Below, in pieces: positions 33,551 through 41,933 of a stretch of 64,000 bases of DNA. Numbering within the stretch: the first letter of the stretch is position 1; each line of letters begins with the position of its first letter. Made by a program: the position numbers and the translations under genes. This DNA is from Kocuria coralli (GTDB taxonomy: Bacteria; Actinomycetota; Actinomycetes; Actinomycetales; Micrococcaceae), in assembly GCF_008831305.1 (NCBI RefSeq), contig NZ_ML708619.1, positions 1,184-65,183 on the forward strand, written 5' to 3'. A model generated the notes under the pieces. The model was not told the origin of the DNA, searched no databases, and saw nothing but the letters and a program-made list of their open reading frames with translations.

Positions 33551-34374
33551 GCACGACGACGAACGCCGCCCCGGCCGCGGCGTCCTCGCCCGCGCCCGAA
33601 GCCGTGATCCGCCTGGAGAACCTGGGCAAGACCTTCGTGGCCGGCGACGGCCCCGTGCTGCAGGGCCTCGACCTCTCGATCCAGCGGGGGCAGTTCGTGG
33701 CTCTCCTGGGCGCCTCGGGATCGGGCAAGACCACGCTGCTCAACGTCGTCGCGGGCCTGGAGGACCCCACGGAGGGCTCCGTGTCCGCGCCCGCGCAGGG
33801 TGCGGCGATGATGTTCCAGGACGCCGGGCTGTTCCCCTGGCTGACCGCGGGGAAGAACGTCGAACTGGCGCTCGAACTGGCGGGCATCCCCAAGGCGGAC
33901 CGCGCCGATCGCGTCCAGGAGCTGCTCGAACTCGTCCGGCTGCCGCAGGTCGCCGACAAGCGCCCCCACGAGCTCTCGGGCGGCATGAGGCAGCGCGTGG
34001 GCCTGGCCCGGGCGCTGGCGCAGGAACGGGAGGTGCTGCTCATGGACGAGCCCTTCTCCGCCCTGGACGCCATCACCCGCGACCTCCTGCAGGACGAGGT
34101 GCTGCGCATCTGGGAGGTCACGGGCCGGACCATCGTGTTCATCACCCACAACGTCTCCGAGGCGGTGCATCTGGGACAGCGCGTCCTGCTGCTGTCCTCG
34201 CGCCCCGGGCGGATCGTGCAGGAATGGGACACGGGGCCCTGGAAGGATCCCGATTCCTACGGGTTCGAAGCCAGCGGCCAGTCCCGGGAGGAAACCCTGG
34301 ACGAGCTGACCCGCACCATCACCCACCGGCTCAGGGAGGAGATCGGACGCCATGCCCGCTCATCGCGAACCTGA
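33547..34374 (+). CDS. ssuB: ABC transporter ATP-binding protein, sulfonate/nitrate type
   Basis: The 275-residue ATPase has Walker A GASGSGKTTLLN, Q-loop MFQDAGLFPWL, signature ELSGGMRQRVGLARAL, Walker B VLLMDEPFSALD and switch His VFITHNVSEA, in the spacing of SsuB/TauB proteins. It powers uptake through the permease that follows. It overlaps ssuA by 4 nt and the permease gene by 23 nt. Confidence 0.92.
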   Translation: MSTTTNAAPAAASSPAPEAVIRLENLGKTFVAGDGPVLQGLDLSIQRGQFVALLGASGSGKTTLLNVVAGLEDPTEGSVSAPAQGAAMMFQDAGLFPWLTAGKNVELALELAGIPKADRADRVQELLELVRLPQVADKRPHELSGGMRQRVGLARALAQEREVLLMDEPFSALDAITRDLLQDEVLRIWEVTGRTIVFITHNVSEAVHLGQRVLLLSSRPGRIVQEWDTGPWKDPDSYGFEASGQSREETLDELTRTITHRLREEIGRHARSSRT

Positions 34375-35275
34375 GCTCGACGGCTCGGTCTCCACCGCAG
34401 CCACGGACCGGGACGGTTCCGGCCGGGACAACGCCGCGGCACTCGCGGGCCTGGATGCCCTGCAGTCCCGCGGGGGACAGAGCCGAACTGCTGCGGAGAT
34501 CTTCCGCACCCGGGTGGCCCCGCCGGTCGTCGCCCTGCTCGCCGCCGTGATGGTGTGGCAGCTGGTCGTCGCGATCGTCGACCCGCGCCCGGACATCATG
34601 CCGGGACCCCTGGAGGTCGGCCGTCAGATCGCCGCTTCCGTGGCGGACGGCACCCTGCCCGGCGCCCTGGCCACGTCGCTGTGGCGCGGGCTCAGCGGCT
34701 TCCTGGTGGCGGTCCTGGTGGCCACGCCGCTGGCGCTGCTGATCGCCCAGTGGGCCGGGCTGCGCAGCGCGGTCGGCCCCCTCATCACGGGGCTGCAGGT
34801 GCTGCCCTCGGTGGCCTGGGTTCCCGCGGCCATCGTCTGGTTCGGGCTCTCGGACGCCACCGTGTACTTCGTGGTGCTCATGGGCGCCATCCCGTCGATC
34901 GTCAACGGCATGCTCTCGGGCATCGACCAGATCCCGCCGCAGCTGCTCAAGGCCGGCCGGGTCCTCGGCGCCGACGGCTGGCGGCTGGCCGTCAAGGTGA
35001 TCCTCCCCGCTGCCATGCCCGGTTACGTCGCCGGGCTCAAGCAGGGGTGGGCCTTCTCCTGGCGTTCGCTGATGGGCGCCGAGCTCATCGCGATCGGCGG
35101 ATCCATCGGATTCGGCCTAGGCTCGTTGCTGGCGCAGGGCCGGACCGTGTCCGACATGGCGATCGTGCTCACCGCGGTGCTGAGCATCCTGCTCGTCGGA
35201 ATCATCGTCGAGCTGCTGTTCTTCAATCCCTTGGAGAAGCGCCTTCTCCGCGGGCGGGGCCTCCTGGCCCGCTGA
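34352..35275 (+). CDS. ssuC: ABC transporter permease, sulfonate/nitrate type
   Basis: The 307-residue protein has a 45-residue hydrophilic N-terminus, about six membrane helices and the BPD_transp_1 coupling segment around LLKAGRVLGADGWRLAVKVILPAAMPGYVAGLKQ-like sequence (the EAA loop). It forms the channel of the Ssu-type importer. It is the last gene of the sulfur operon; 90 bp separate it from fprA. Confidence 0.9.
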   Translation: MPAHREPELDGSVSTAATDRDGSGRDNAAALAGLDALQSRGGQSRTAAEIFRTRVAPPVVALLAAVMVWQLVVAIVDPRPDIMPGPLEVGRQIAASVADGTLPGALATSLWRGLSGFLVAVLVATPLALLIAQWAGLRSAVGPLITGLQVLPSVAWVPAAIVWFGLSDATVYFVVLMGAIPSIVNGMLSGIDQIPPQLLKAGRVLGADGWRLAVKVILPAAMPGYVAGLKQGWAFSWRSLMGAELIAIGGSIGFGLGSLLAQGRTVSDMAIVLTAVLSILLVGIIVELLFFNPLEKRLLRGRGLLAR

Positions 35276-35364
35276 GAGACGCACCGGCGGCATCCGTCCG
35301 CCGTCGTCATCGAACCTTGCTGTACAACCGGGGCTCACGGGAGCGCCGAGAAGAGAGGAAACCA

Positions 35365-36768
35365 GTGGTAGAGACCATCCCGGGTAAGCGTCCATTGCGC
35401 GTGGCTGTGATCGGTGCCGGTCCGGCCGGGATCTACACCGCGGACATGCTGACCAAGTCGGATGCGGTGAAGAACGGCGAGATCGAGGTCGCCATCGATC
35501 TCTTCGACCGTTACCCCACCCCCTTCGGGCTGATCCGCTACGGCGTTGCCCCCGACCACCCCCGCATCAAGGGCATCGTGACCGCGCTGCGCTCGATCCT
35601 GAGCCGCGGCGACATCCGCTTCTTCGGCAACGTCGACTACGGCTCCGACCTCACCCTCGGTGACCTCAAGGAGTACTACGACGCGGTCGTGTTCTCCACC
35701 GGCGCCGTCGACGACGCCCCGCTGGAGGTCCCGGGCGTGGAGCTCGACGGCGTCTTCGGAGCCGCCAAGTTCGTGGCCTGGTACGACGGCCACCCCGACT
35801 ACCCGCGCACGTGGCCGCTCGAGGCGGAGAAGGTGGCGGTGATCGGCAACGGCAACGTGGCGCTGGACGTGGCTCGCGTCCTGGCCAAGCACGCCGACGA
35901 CATGCTGACCACGGAGATCCCCGGCAACGTCTACCAGGGCCTGAAGGCCAACCCGGTCACGGACGTGCACGTGTTCGGCCGCCGCGGCCCCGCGCAGATG
36001 AAGTTCACCCCGCTGGAGCTGCGCGAGCTGGCCAAGGTCCCGGATGTGGACCTCATCGTGCACGGCGAGGACATCTCGGAGGAGCACATCTCCGAGGCGG
36101 CCGCCGGGGATAACAACCAGACCAAGGTCATGCTCAAGACCCTGCGCAAGTGGCTCGAGGACGATTCGCCCAAGACCGCCTCCCGGCGCCTGCACCTGCA
36201 CTTCTTCCAGCGTCCCGAGGAGGTCCTGGGCGAGGACGGCAAGGTGACCGCTCTGCGCACCGAACGGACCCGCCTCAACGAGGACGGTTCGGTCTCCCCG
36301 ACCGGCGAGTACATCGACCACGAGGTCGGCGCGATCTACCACGCGATCGGCTACCTCGGCTCGCCCCTGGCCGAGATCCCGTTCGACCTCCAGCGCGGCG
36401 TGATCCTCAACGACGAAGGCCGGGTGCTGGACCCGAACGGCGTGGTGCACCCGGGCGTGTACGCGACCGGGTGGATCAAGCGCGGCCCGGTGGGCCTGAT
36501 CGGCGCCACCAAGTCGGATGCCCTGGAGACCATCACCCACCTGCTCGAGGACGTCCCCACGCTCGAAGGCGCCGACCACCCGGAGCAGGGTGCGATCAAG
36601 CACGCCATGGAGGCCAAGGGGATCGAGTTCACCACCTGGGACGGCTGGCTGCAGCTGGACGAGTACGAGCAGCACCTGGGCGCCTCCTCCCACGACGCCG
36701 AGGGCAACCCCCGCGAGCGCGTCAAGGTGGTCGAGCGCGACGAGATGGTGCGCGTCTCGCGGGCGTGA
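35365..36768 (+). CDS. fprA: Ferredoxin-NADP+ reductase, adrenodoxin-reductase type
   Basis: The 467-residue flavoprotein has an N-terminal FAD loop VAVIGAGPAGIYTADML, FDRYPTPFGLIRYGVAPDHP, which is typical of the adrenodoxin-reductase family, a second dinucleotide loop VAVIGNGNVALDVARVL for NADPH, and GWIKRGPVGLIGATKSDA. It moves electrons between NADPH and ferredoxin. Downstream of the sulfur operon and on the same strand, it is a likely source of reduced ferredoxin for Sir. The GTG at 35365 follows AGAGAGGAAACCA. Confidence 0.95.
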   Translation: MVETIPGKRPLRVAVIGAGPAGIYTADMLTKSDAVKNGEIEVAIDLFDRYPTPFGLIRYGVAPDHPRIKGIVTALRSILSRGDIRFFGNVDYGSDLTLGDLKEYYDAVVFSTGAVDDAPLEVPGVELDGVFGAAKFVAWYDGHPDYPRTWPLEAEKVAVIGNGNVALDVARVLAKHADDMLTTEIPGNVYQGLKANPVTDVHVFGRRGPAQMKFTPLELRELAKVPDVDLIVHGEDISEEHISEAAAGDNNQTKVMLKTLRKWLEDDSPKTASRRLHLHFFQRPEEVLGEDGKVTALRTERTRLNEDGSVSPTGEYIDHEVGAIYHAIGYLGSPLAEIPFDLQRGVILNDEGRVLDPNGVVHPGVYATGWIKRGPVGLIGATKSDALETITHLLEDVPTLEGADHPEQGAIKHAMEAKGIEFTTWDGWLQLDEYEQHLGASSHDAEGNPRERVKVVERDEMVRVSRA

Positions 36769-36785
36769 TCACCGGCCGGCCATCC

Positions 36786-36867
36786 CGGCCGAGTCGTGAC
36801 TTGAGCCGGTAGTTCCGGCTCAGTGGTGAGTTGGGCCGCCCATCGGTTTCGATGGGCGGCCCAAGTC
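36786..36867. repeat. Intergenic palindrome family, copy 4 (composite)
   Basis: A diverged half copy with GACTTGAGCC and its own small GAGCCGG/CCGGCTC hairpin precedes a unit with perfect 15-bp arms (36831-36845, 36850-36864) and a GTTT loop. The outer right arm (CCAAGTCGC) is complementary to the half copy rather than to its own left arm, suggesting one unit inside another. It lies between convergent fprA and the 36820 gene, whose stop codon is inside it. Confidence 0.75.
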
Positions 36868-37893
36868 GCATCTGACTGGTGGTATGGTTCGCCGCGCCGC
36901 GTGGGCACGCATGCCATGACGATTCAGCAACGACGGCGGGCCTCCGCGACCAGGTCCAGCAGTCCGGGCGGTCCGCCGCGCCACGGAGCGGAGATCCCGG
37001 TCCGTGGCGCGGACCTCCTGCCAGCCGGCAGCTGCCGTCGCCCGGGCCCGTTCGATGTCCCGGACCCGCTGCTCCGCCGAGTCATGGTGCGGGCCCTCGA
37101 GCTGGAGGCTCAGCCGGTGGACGGTGTCGGCGAGGTCGGGCCACACGGGCCGGAAGCCGGGTGCGCGGAGTTCGAGGTCGGTGACCCAGTCGCCGTCGTC
37201 GTGCTCGGCGAGGAGCAGGCGGGCGCGGGTCTCCATGGCCGAGTCGACGCCTGCGGCTGCGCGGGTGAGGGCCCGGCGGACCCTCGCCACGCCACGGTGC
37301 CCTTTCCAGCGAACCAGGCCGGCTTCCAGAGCGGCCCGTGACCGCAGGGGGACCAGCCCGGCCCTCGGCCCGTATCCGTGCTCGCAGATCACGCCGTCGA
37401 TCAGGCCCACCAGCTGGTCGTCGGAGAGCAGAGGCCTGCCGTGGTGCTGCATGGCCGCGATGTCGACTAGTGTGCGCGCCGGGCCGGTGAGCAGGACGGC
37501 GTGGGCGCACAGGATGTCGTCCGCGGGCAGACGGCTCAGATGCCCCGCGATCCGGTCCCCGGTGGGGCGGTGGCGACCGCTGATCCGGGTCAGGTGGATC
37601 GGACGGCTCATGCGCAGCGGACCCGGCAGACGAAGCGCCAGCAGCACCCCGGCCGTCACGTGGCTGGCCACGGTGTCGGGCTTCGTGTGCTGGATGGCGT
37701 AGAGGTCCTCCAGGATCCGGGCCGCAGGATCTCCGGGTTCGGGCCTATCCGTGCGGGCCCAGACGCCGCGGGTCACCAGCTCGTAGGCGGGATTCTCGAG
37801 CTGATGCCGGGTGAGCCCGAGTGCGATGGCCTCGGCGCGGGTGAAGCTGCGGACCGGGATCTGGCTCGGCGGGCGATGAGGGGGAGTGGGCAT
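36820..37893 (-). CDS. AbiEi-like wHTH plus DUF559/Vsr-type nuclease-like protein
   Basis: The 357-residue protein follows a common actinobacterial two-part layout. Residues about 14-60 (FTRAEAIALGLTRHQLE, TRGVWAR) resemble the AbiEi-type winged helix. The C-terminal third (SAMETRARLLLAEHD, RPVWPDLADTVHRLSLQLEG, ERARATAAAGWQEVRAT) resembles DUF559/Vsr-like PD-(D/E)XK folds, with the Asp of PDL and the Glu of LEG in active-site positions, but the usual xExK-like Lys is not evident. Function is unknown; a nucleic-acid role is inferred. The last dozen codons read into the palindromic element, so the native C-terminus may have been replaced when the element arrived. Confidence 0.6.
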   Translation of the reverse strand: MPTPPHRPPSQIPVRSFTRAEAIALGLTRHQLENPAYELVTRGVWARTDRPEPGDPAARILEDLYAIQHTKPDTVASHVTAGVLLALRLPGPLRMSRPIHLTRISGRHRPTGDRIAGHLSRLPADDILCAHAVLLTGPARTLVDIAAMQHHGRPLLSDDQLVGLIDGVICEHGYGPRAGLVPLRSRAALEAGLVRWKGHRGVARVRRALTRAAAGVDSAMETRARLLLAEHDDGDWVTDLELRAPGFRPVWPDLADTVHRLSLQLEGPHHDSAEQRVRDIERARATAAAGWQEVRATDRDLRSVARRTARTAGPGRGGPPSLLNRHGMRAHAARRTIPPVRCDLGRPSKPMGGPTHH

Positions 37894-38040
37894 GCCCCCA
37901 GCGCATCAGGCCGTCGGGCCTGAGCCGAGGACGCGATCGGCTCTGGGGGTAACCGCTCCTGGGGGCGGGTGAGCGTCTCAGTCTGTGGAGCCGTCCGTCC
38001 GGGGCGGAGGAACCAGGCCCGGACGTCGTCATCCTTCTCC

Positions 38041-38106
38041 CCCGCCGAGTAGTGAGTTGAGCCGCCCATCGAGGATGATGGGCGGCTCAACTCGCTACTC
38101 GGCGGG
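38041..38106. repeat. Intergenic palindrome family, copy 5
   Basis: Arms 38041-38070 and 38077-38106 are 30 nt each, complementary except for one T-G wobble, around a 6-nt loop. This is the longest intact copy. It lies between two minus-strand genes, downstream of the 38119-39471 gene in... its transcription exit and upstream of the 36820 gene. Confidence 0.88.
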
Positions 38107-38118
38107 AAAGGGGAGGGC

Positions 38119-39471
38119 TCAGACCCCCAAGAGGCGCCGCGTGGGCTCCGACAGCAGCACGCCGTCCGGGTCCAGGTGCTCGCGGATGCGCAGGAAGTCG
38201 TCCCAGTGCTTGTACTTCTCTGCCAGCTCGGCGGCTTCGAGAGTGTGCCGCCCACCCCAGTGGGGGCGGGCGCCGTGAGCCAGGAACACGGTCTGCAACT
38301 CGTCGAAGAGTTCCGGTGTCCACGTACGCCAGAACTGACGGACCGAGATCCATCCCGTGTAGCGCCCCTGCGCCGGGGACAGCCAGGCCTCCTCGGGTGC
38401 TGCACACCGTACGGTCACGGGCAGGCCCAGATAGGAGCCGCGTTTCTCGAGGGTCTTCTGGACATCCCGGAAGGCCTCGGTCAGATCCTCGAGGGGCACC
38501 GCCCACTCCGTCTGGACGTACTTGACCGGCCGGGCGGAGGAGAAGACCTTGTAGGACAGGTCCGTGAAGGCCCGGGAACTCACGGCCAGGGTGTCCAGGC
38601 GGTTCAGGCCGGGGATCGCCTTGGGCGCCCAGCTGGCCAGCCGGTTCAGGCCCAGCGGCAGCCCGCGCCGCAGGACCGTGTCGTCCATCCGCCGGACCGT
38701 CTGCGCGACCTTTGAGCCGGGCTTGGCCCACTCGTCGGGCAGGCGATGCAGGCGGGTCATGATGTGGGAGTGGGTCGAGCCCGTCACGGGGTTCCAGAAG
38801 AACTCGAAGTGATCGGCCGAGGCCATCCGCTCGCCCACGGCATCGACCAGCTGGTCCACCGGTTCCTTGAACTCGGCCGAGTGCAGACGATAGGTGGGCT
38901 CGCACTGGAAGGTCACGCTCGCCACCACGCCGATCACCCCCAGGCCGGCGCGGGCGGCCTGGAAGACCTCGCGGTTCTTGGCCGGTGAGCACTCCAGGAC
39001 TTCGCCCGAGGCGGTGACCAGGGTCAGCGCGCACACCTGACCGGACATCGACGGGTAGCCCGTCCCCGTTCCATGGGTGGCCGTGGACACGGCCCCCCCC
39101 ACCGTCTGATGCAGGATGTCGGGAAGGTTGGAGAAGGCCAGCCCCTCGCCTTCGAGGATCCTGGCCGCCCGGATCAGGGTGGTCCCGGCCAGGAAGCGGG
39201 CTTGATTGGTCGTGCGGTTGATCTCCAGCAGACCGGTGAGTTCGGTGAGGTCAAGGCGCACGTCACGGGGCGCGGCCAGTTCGCTGAAGCTGTGCCCGGA
39301 ACCCGCCGGTCTCAGCCCGGCGCCGGATTCCCGGACGGCGACGACGGCCTCCACCAGCTCCTCGAGCGAGCGCGGCTGCACCGTACGGACCTCGTCGATC
39401 TGGTGAGTGCGATCCCACGTCCTCCAGGTCCCCGCGTTCACCTCTGAAGGCAAGCCGAGTGGCTGGTTCAT
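38119..39471 (-). CDS. D-arabinono-1,4-lactone oxidase-type FAD-linked oxidase
   Basis: The 450-residue protein belongs to the VAO family: an N-terminal FAD-binding half with RPAGSGHSFSELA and TVGGAVSTATHGTG, then the ALO domain ending with a HWGGRHTL segment close to the conserved HWxK of sugar-lactone oxidases and LDPDGVLLSE. Relatives oxidise aldono-lactones or alditols with oxygen; the substrate here is unknown. The ATG at 39471 follows GGGAGGGGAGG and is preferred over a start 17 codons upstream. A 30-bp palindrome lies just after its stop and may terminate it. Confidence 0.87.
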   Translation of the reverse strand: MNQPLGLPSEVNAGTWRTWDRTHQIDEVRTVQPRSLEELVEAVVAVRESGAGLRPAGSGHSFSELAAPRDVRLDLTELTGLLEINRTTNQARFLAGTTLIRAARILEGEGLAFSNLPDILHQTVGGAVSTATHGTGTGYPSMSGQVCALTLVTASGEVLECSPAKNREVFQAARAGLGVIGVVASVTFQCEPTYRLHSAEFKEPVDQLVDAVGERMASADHFEFFWNPVTGSTHSHIMTRLHRLPDEWAKPGSKVAQTVRRMDDTVLRRGLPLGLNRLASWAPKAIPGLNRLDTLAVSSRAFTDLSYKVFSSARPVKYVQTEWAVPLEDLTEAFRDVQKTLEKRGSYLGLPVTVRCAAPEEAWLSPAQGRYTGWISVRQFWRTWTPELFDELQTVFLAHGARPHWGGRHTLEAAELAEKYKHWDDFLRIREHLDPDGVLLSEPTRRLLGV

Positions 39472-39593
39472 CGTTGAGCCTCCCCTCCCTACGGCGGCCG
39501 CCACCGATGGCGACGCACCCAACCATCATTGCACCAAGAACATGTGAGTTTCCTTATTCTGGCGGGGGCGGAGGTGAAAACCGGTGCGGCTCC

Positions 39594-39944
39594 TCACCCC
39601 CACCCCAGGCCATGGAGCCGGGACTCGGGGATTCCGAAGAAGTGCGCGATCTCGTGCACCACGGTGACCGTGATCTCGTGGACCAGTTCCTCGCGCGTGG
39701 AGCACATCCGTTGCAGGGGTCCCTGGAAGATGTGGATGGTGTCCGGCAGGGAGCCCGCCCAAGAGGAGTCCCGCTCGGTCAGCGGCACGCCCTCGTAGAG
39801 TCCGAGCACACCGGGGGAATGGTCAGGGGGTTCGGAGCCGATCAGGATCACCACGTTCTCCATCGCCCGGAAGAGCTCGTCCGGGATCAGATCGATGGCG
39901 TCGTCGACCGCGGTCTCGAAGTCCTTGCGCGAAAACTGAATCAC
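39594..39944 (-). CDS. Minimal metallopeptidase-like protein (zincin, HExxH)
   Basis: The 116-residue protein ends with VVHEIAHFFGIPESRLHGLGW, an HExxHxxG zinc site in the setting of the small actinobacterial 'metallopeptidase family' (minimal MMP-like domain). N-terminal motifs FETAVDDAIDLIPDEL and NVVILIGSEPP also fit. The family's substrate is unknown. The GTG at 39944 is chosen because the longer frame runs into the tRNA-Glu gene on the opposite strand. Confidence 0.85.
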   Translation of the reverse strand: MIQFSRKDFETAVDDAIDLIPDELFRAMENVVILIGSEPPDHSPGVLGLYEGVPLTERDSSWAGSLPDTIHIFQGPLQRMCSTREELVHEITVTVVHEIAHFFGIPESRLHGLGWG

Positions 39945-39993
39945 ACTCTTATTGTGAATGCTGGTACAGTGAGCGATCGTCCGCGAGGACAAG

Positions 39994-40066
39994 GCCCCCA
40001 TCGTCTAGCGGCCTAGGACACCGCCCTTTCACGGCGGCGGCACGGGTTCGAATCCCGTTGGGGGTA
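39994..40066 (+). tRNA. tRNA-Glu (UUC)
   Basis: A 73-nt cloverleaf with acceptor GCCCCCA/TGGGGGT, anticodon arm CCGCC-CTTTCAC-GGCGG (anticodon TTC) and T-loop GGTTCGAATCC. CCA is not encoded. Confidence 0.97.
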
Positions 40067-40228
40067 CTCCATCGGCGATCACCACGTTGCCGATGCGAGC
40101 GAGAATGCGCGCCCATCCGGTGCGGGTACTCGTTCGATTTGCCTCCGGGGGTGGTGCTGATGCTAGTATCTCTCCTCGTTGGAAAACGGTGAAGGCCACG
40201 GAAAGCCGTGGATTTCGCCACCACACCA

Positions 40229-40302
40229 GGCCCTGTAGCGCAGTTGGTTAGCGCGCCGCCCTGTCACGGCGGAGGTCGCGGGTTCAAGTCCCGTCAGGGT
40301 CG
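40229..40302 (+). tRNA. tRNA-Asp (GUC)
   Basis: A 74-nt cloverleaf with acceptor GGCCCTG/CAGGGTC, anticodon loop CTGTCAC (anticodon GTC) and T-loop GGTTCAAGTCC. Discriminator G; CCA not encoded. Confidence 0.97.
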
Positions 40303-40356
40303 CAAAGACGGCGTCAGCGAGAGCTGAGCGCCGTCTTGGCATCCTCAAGGATGCCC

Positions 40357-40429
40357 GGCTCTGTAGCTCAGTTGGTAGAGCGTACGACTGAAAATCGTAA
40401 GGTCACCGGATCGACGCCGGTCGGAGCCA
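40357..40429 (+). tRNA. tRNA-Phe (GAA)
   Basis: A 73-nt cloverleaf with acceptor GGCTCTG/CGGAGCC, anticodon arm TACGA-CTGAAAA-TCGTA (anticodon GAA) and T-arm CCGGATCGACGCCGG. Last of the Glu-Asp-Phe cluster. Confidence 0.96.
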
Positions 40430-40459
40430 CAAGGGTGATCATTACAATCACCCCAGAAA

Positions 40460-40491
40460 CCCTCGCGTAGCTTCTACATCGCGGGGGTTTT
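40460..40491. terminator. Rho-independent terminator after the tRNA cluster
   Basis: CCCTCGCG (40460-40467) pairs with CGCGGGGG (40480-40487) with one T-G wobble, and is followed by TTTT. AAA precedes the left arm, so it could also stop minus-strand transcription from the 40567-41349 gene. Confidence 0.85.
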
Positions 40492-40566
40492 GCCTTTCCC
40501 CCGCCAGGTCCTCTCCGCTTGTCGCAGCACTGCGACGACGCTCTGCGCCGGACCTCTCTGCCGGGG

Positions 40567-41349
40567 CTACGCCTCGCCCACCAGCCGGTTGACCTCCGCC
40601 ACGAACGTCCGACCGGCCGGTCCGGCCGCCCCGTGCCGTTCGATGCGGCGCCCGCCGGTCAGGTGCACCACGATCGTGATCGTGTCAGCCGAGGCCGGGG
40701 AGGTCGTCTCAGCGCCGAGCACTTCGGGCATCGGCGCCTCGTCCTCGAAGCGCCATCCCATCATGCCGGGGGCGGCGACCAGCACGCTCCGTTCCGTCAC
40801 GACGAGCGCGCACCGGCTCGTACCGCGAGCCGCTGCGCACATCACGGAGGCGGTGATGTTCTCCGGTGCCTCTACCGGCAGCGAGGCCCTGTACCCGGCC
40901 GGCGAGGAGCCGTCGAGCGTCTCGGGGCCGGGCAGCACCGGTTCGGGAGGTGCGCCGCCGCTGATCAGATGGCGCAGCAGCGCGACGACGAGCTCGGCCT
41001 GCGGCCGGTCGTCGCTGACGATCTCGAAGGTCGGCTCGGAACGTGTATGGACCTGCAAGGACCCGGAGAGCGTGGTCGGGAGGTACTCGGCCTCGACGAT
41101 CTCCGGGATCGCCGCCTGCCCGAGGACCCGCCAGCCGCGGAAGAGCTTGCGTCGTGCCACCAGGACGCGGCGGTCGGTCACCAGCAGGAAGGGGTTCGCA
41201 TCGGATCGGGTATCCCCGACGAGCACCTCGTGCACGATCTCGTCGGCCGCCAGCAGCTTCTCCGGCAGGTCGACGGTCTGAGTGTCATAGGGCTTCGTGA
41301 TGCGCGAGGTCGCTGCGAGGAAGGTCTGCTGGGATCGTGTCCAGGCCAT
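40567..41349 (-). CDS. Hypothetical protein with two PH-like repeats (predicted)
   Basis: The 260-residue soluble protein looks like two similar halves, each with a beta-rich pattern ending in a helix: first half NPFLLVTDRRVLVARR ... FEIVSDDRPQAELVVALLRHL; second half CALVVTERSVLVAAP ... RIERHGAAGPAGRTFVAEVNRLV. The 'LLVTDRRVLVARR' strand pair is typical of bacterial PH domains. The function is unknown. The start at 41349 is supported by TACAGT ending 7 nt upstream. Confidence 0.6.
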   Translation of the reverse strand: MAWTRSQQTFLAATSRITKPYDTQTVDLPEKLLAADEIVHEVLVGDTRSDANPFLLVTDRRVLVARRKLFRGWRVLGQAAIPEIVEAEYLPTTLSGSLQVHTRSEPTFEIVSDDRPQAELVVALLRHLISGGAPPEPVLPGPETLDGSSPAGYRASLPVEAPENITASVMCAAARGTSRCALVVTERSVLVAAPGMMGWRFEDEAPMPEVLGAETTSPASADTITIVVHLTGGRRIERHGAAGPAGRTFVAEVNRLVGEA

Positions 41350-41356
41350 GGCTCGC

Positions 41357-41403
41357 ACTGTACCCGCCTATGGGGCGTGGACAGCGGCTTTCTCTCGTAC
41401 CCT
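41357..41403. promoter_or_regulatory. Pair of back-to-back leaderless -10 boxes
   Basis: On the minus strand TACAGT (41357-41362) ends 7 nt before ATG 41349; on the plus strand TACCCT (41398-41403) ends 6 nt before GTG 41410. Both promoters fit in 60 bp, so their -35 regions must overlap. Confidence 0.6.
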
Positions 41404-41409
41404 GGAGCC

Positions 41410-41916
41410 GTGAAGGGATCCGTTCGCGGGAAAGCAGGCAGCAGGCGCCGCTCAGGGGTGATGATCGGCGCGGCCCTCGTGTCGGCCGTCGTCGTCAGCG
41501 GATGCGAGGCCGACTACCCGGTCCAGGAGCATTCTCCGGAGCCGGAGACGACCGTCTCCGAGCCCGCTCCCGTTGCGGCACCAGGTGACGTCGACGAGTG
41601 CTTCGCCGTGGCAGACGCTTATCTCTCCGTGACCCTGCTCGGGCTGGAGGCCGAACCGGACGGTGACGACGAGGCTCTCGGACCCCGGACCCTGGGGGAG
41701 GCCGCAGACTCCATCGACGACGCCTTGGCCTCGCTGCCCGAGGACGTGCGGAGTGCCTTCCGGGATGCCGCCGAGGAACTGCGCAGCGACGGGGACGGCC
41801 TGAGCCCTCAGGAGCTGATGGACGTGCGCGATGTCCTCGAGCCCGTCCCCACGTGGCTCAACGACCACTGCTCCACCCTTCCCGTCGAAGAGGTCGATTC
41901 CATGAAGGTGGACTGA
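41410..41916 (+). CDS. Secreted lipoprotein, unknown function
   Basis: The 168-residue protein has an Arg/Lys-rich n-region, a hydrophobic stretch and a lipobox VVSGC with Cys32, so it should be lipid-anchored on the outside of the membrane. The mature part is acidic and mostly helical, with one further Cys pair (in DECFAVAD and NDHCSTL) that may form a disulfide. No family was recognised. The GTG start is placed by a TACCCT box 6 nt upstream. It is divergent from the PH-like gene. Confidence 0.7.
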   Translation: MKGSVRGKAGSRRRSGVMIGAALVSAVVVSGCEADYPVQEHSPEPETTVSEPAPVAAPGDVDECFAVADAYLSVTLLGLEAEPDGDDEALGPRTLGEAADSIDDALASLPEDVRSAFRDAAEELRSDGDGLSPQELMDVRDVLEPVPTWLNDHCSTLPVEEVDSMKVD

Positions 41917-41933
41917 CCGAGGCGGAGTGACGG

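Noticed and set aside
34555-36768. Single frame joining the ssuC region to fprA as one 737-residue protein
   Set aside because: The first 270 codons are an off-frame reading of ssuC; fprA starts at GTG 35365 with a good ribosome site.
39994-40429. tRNA genes as an integration site for a mobile element
   Set aside because: No integrase, no repeated 3' tRNA fragment and no foreign-looking DNA adjoins the cluster.
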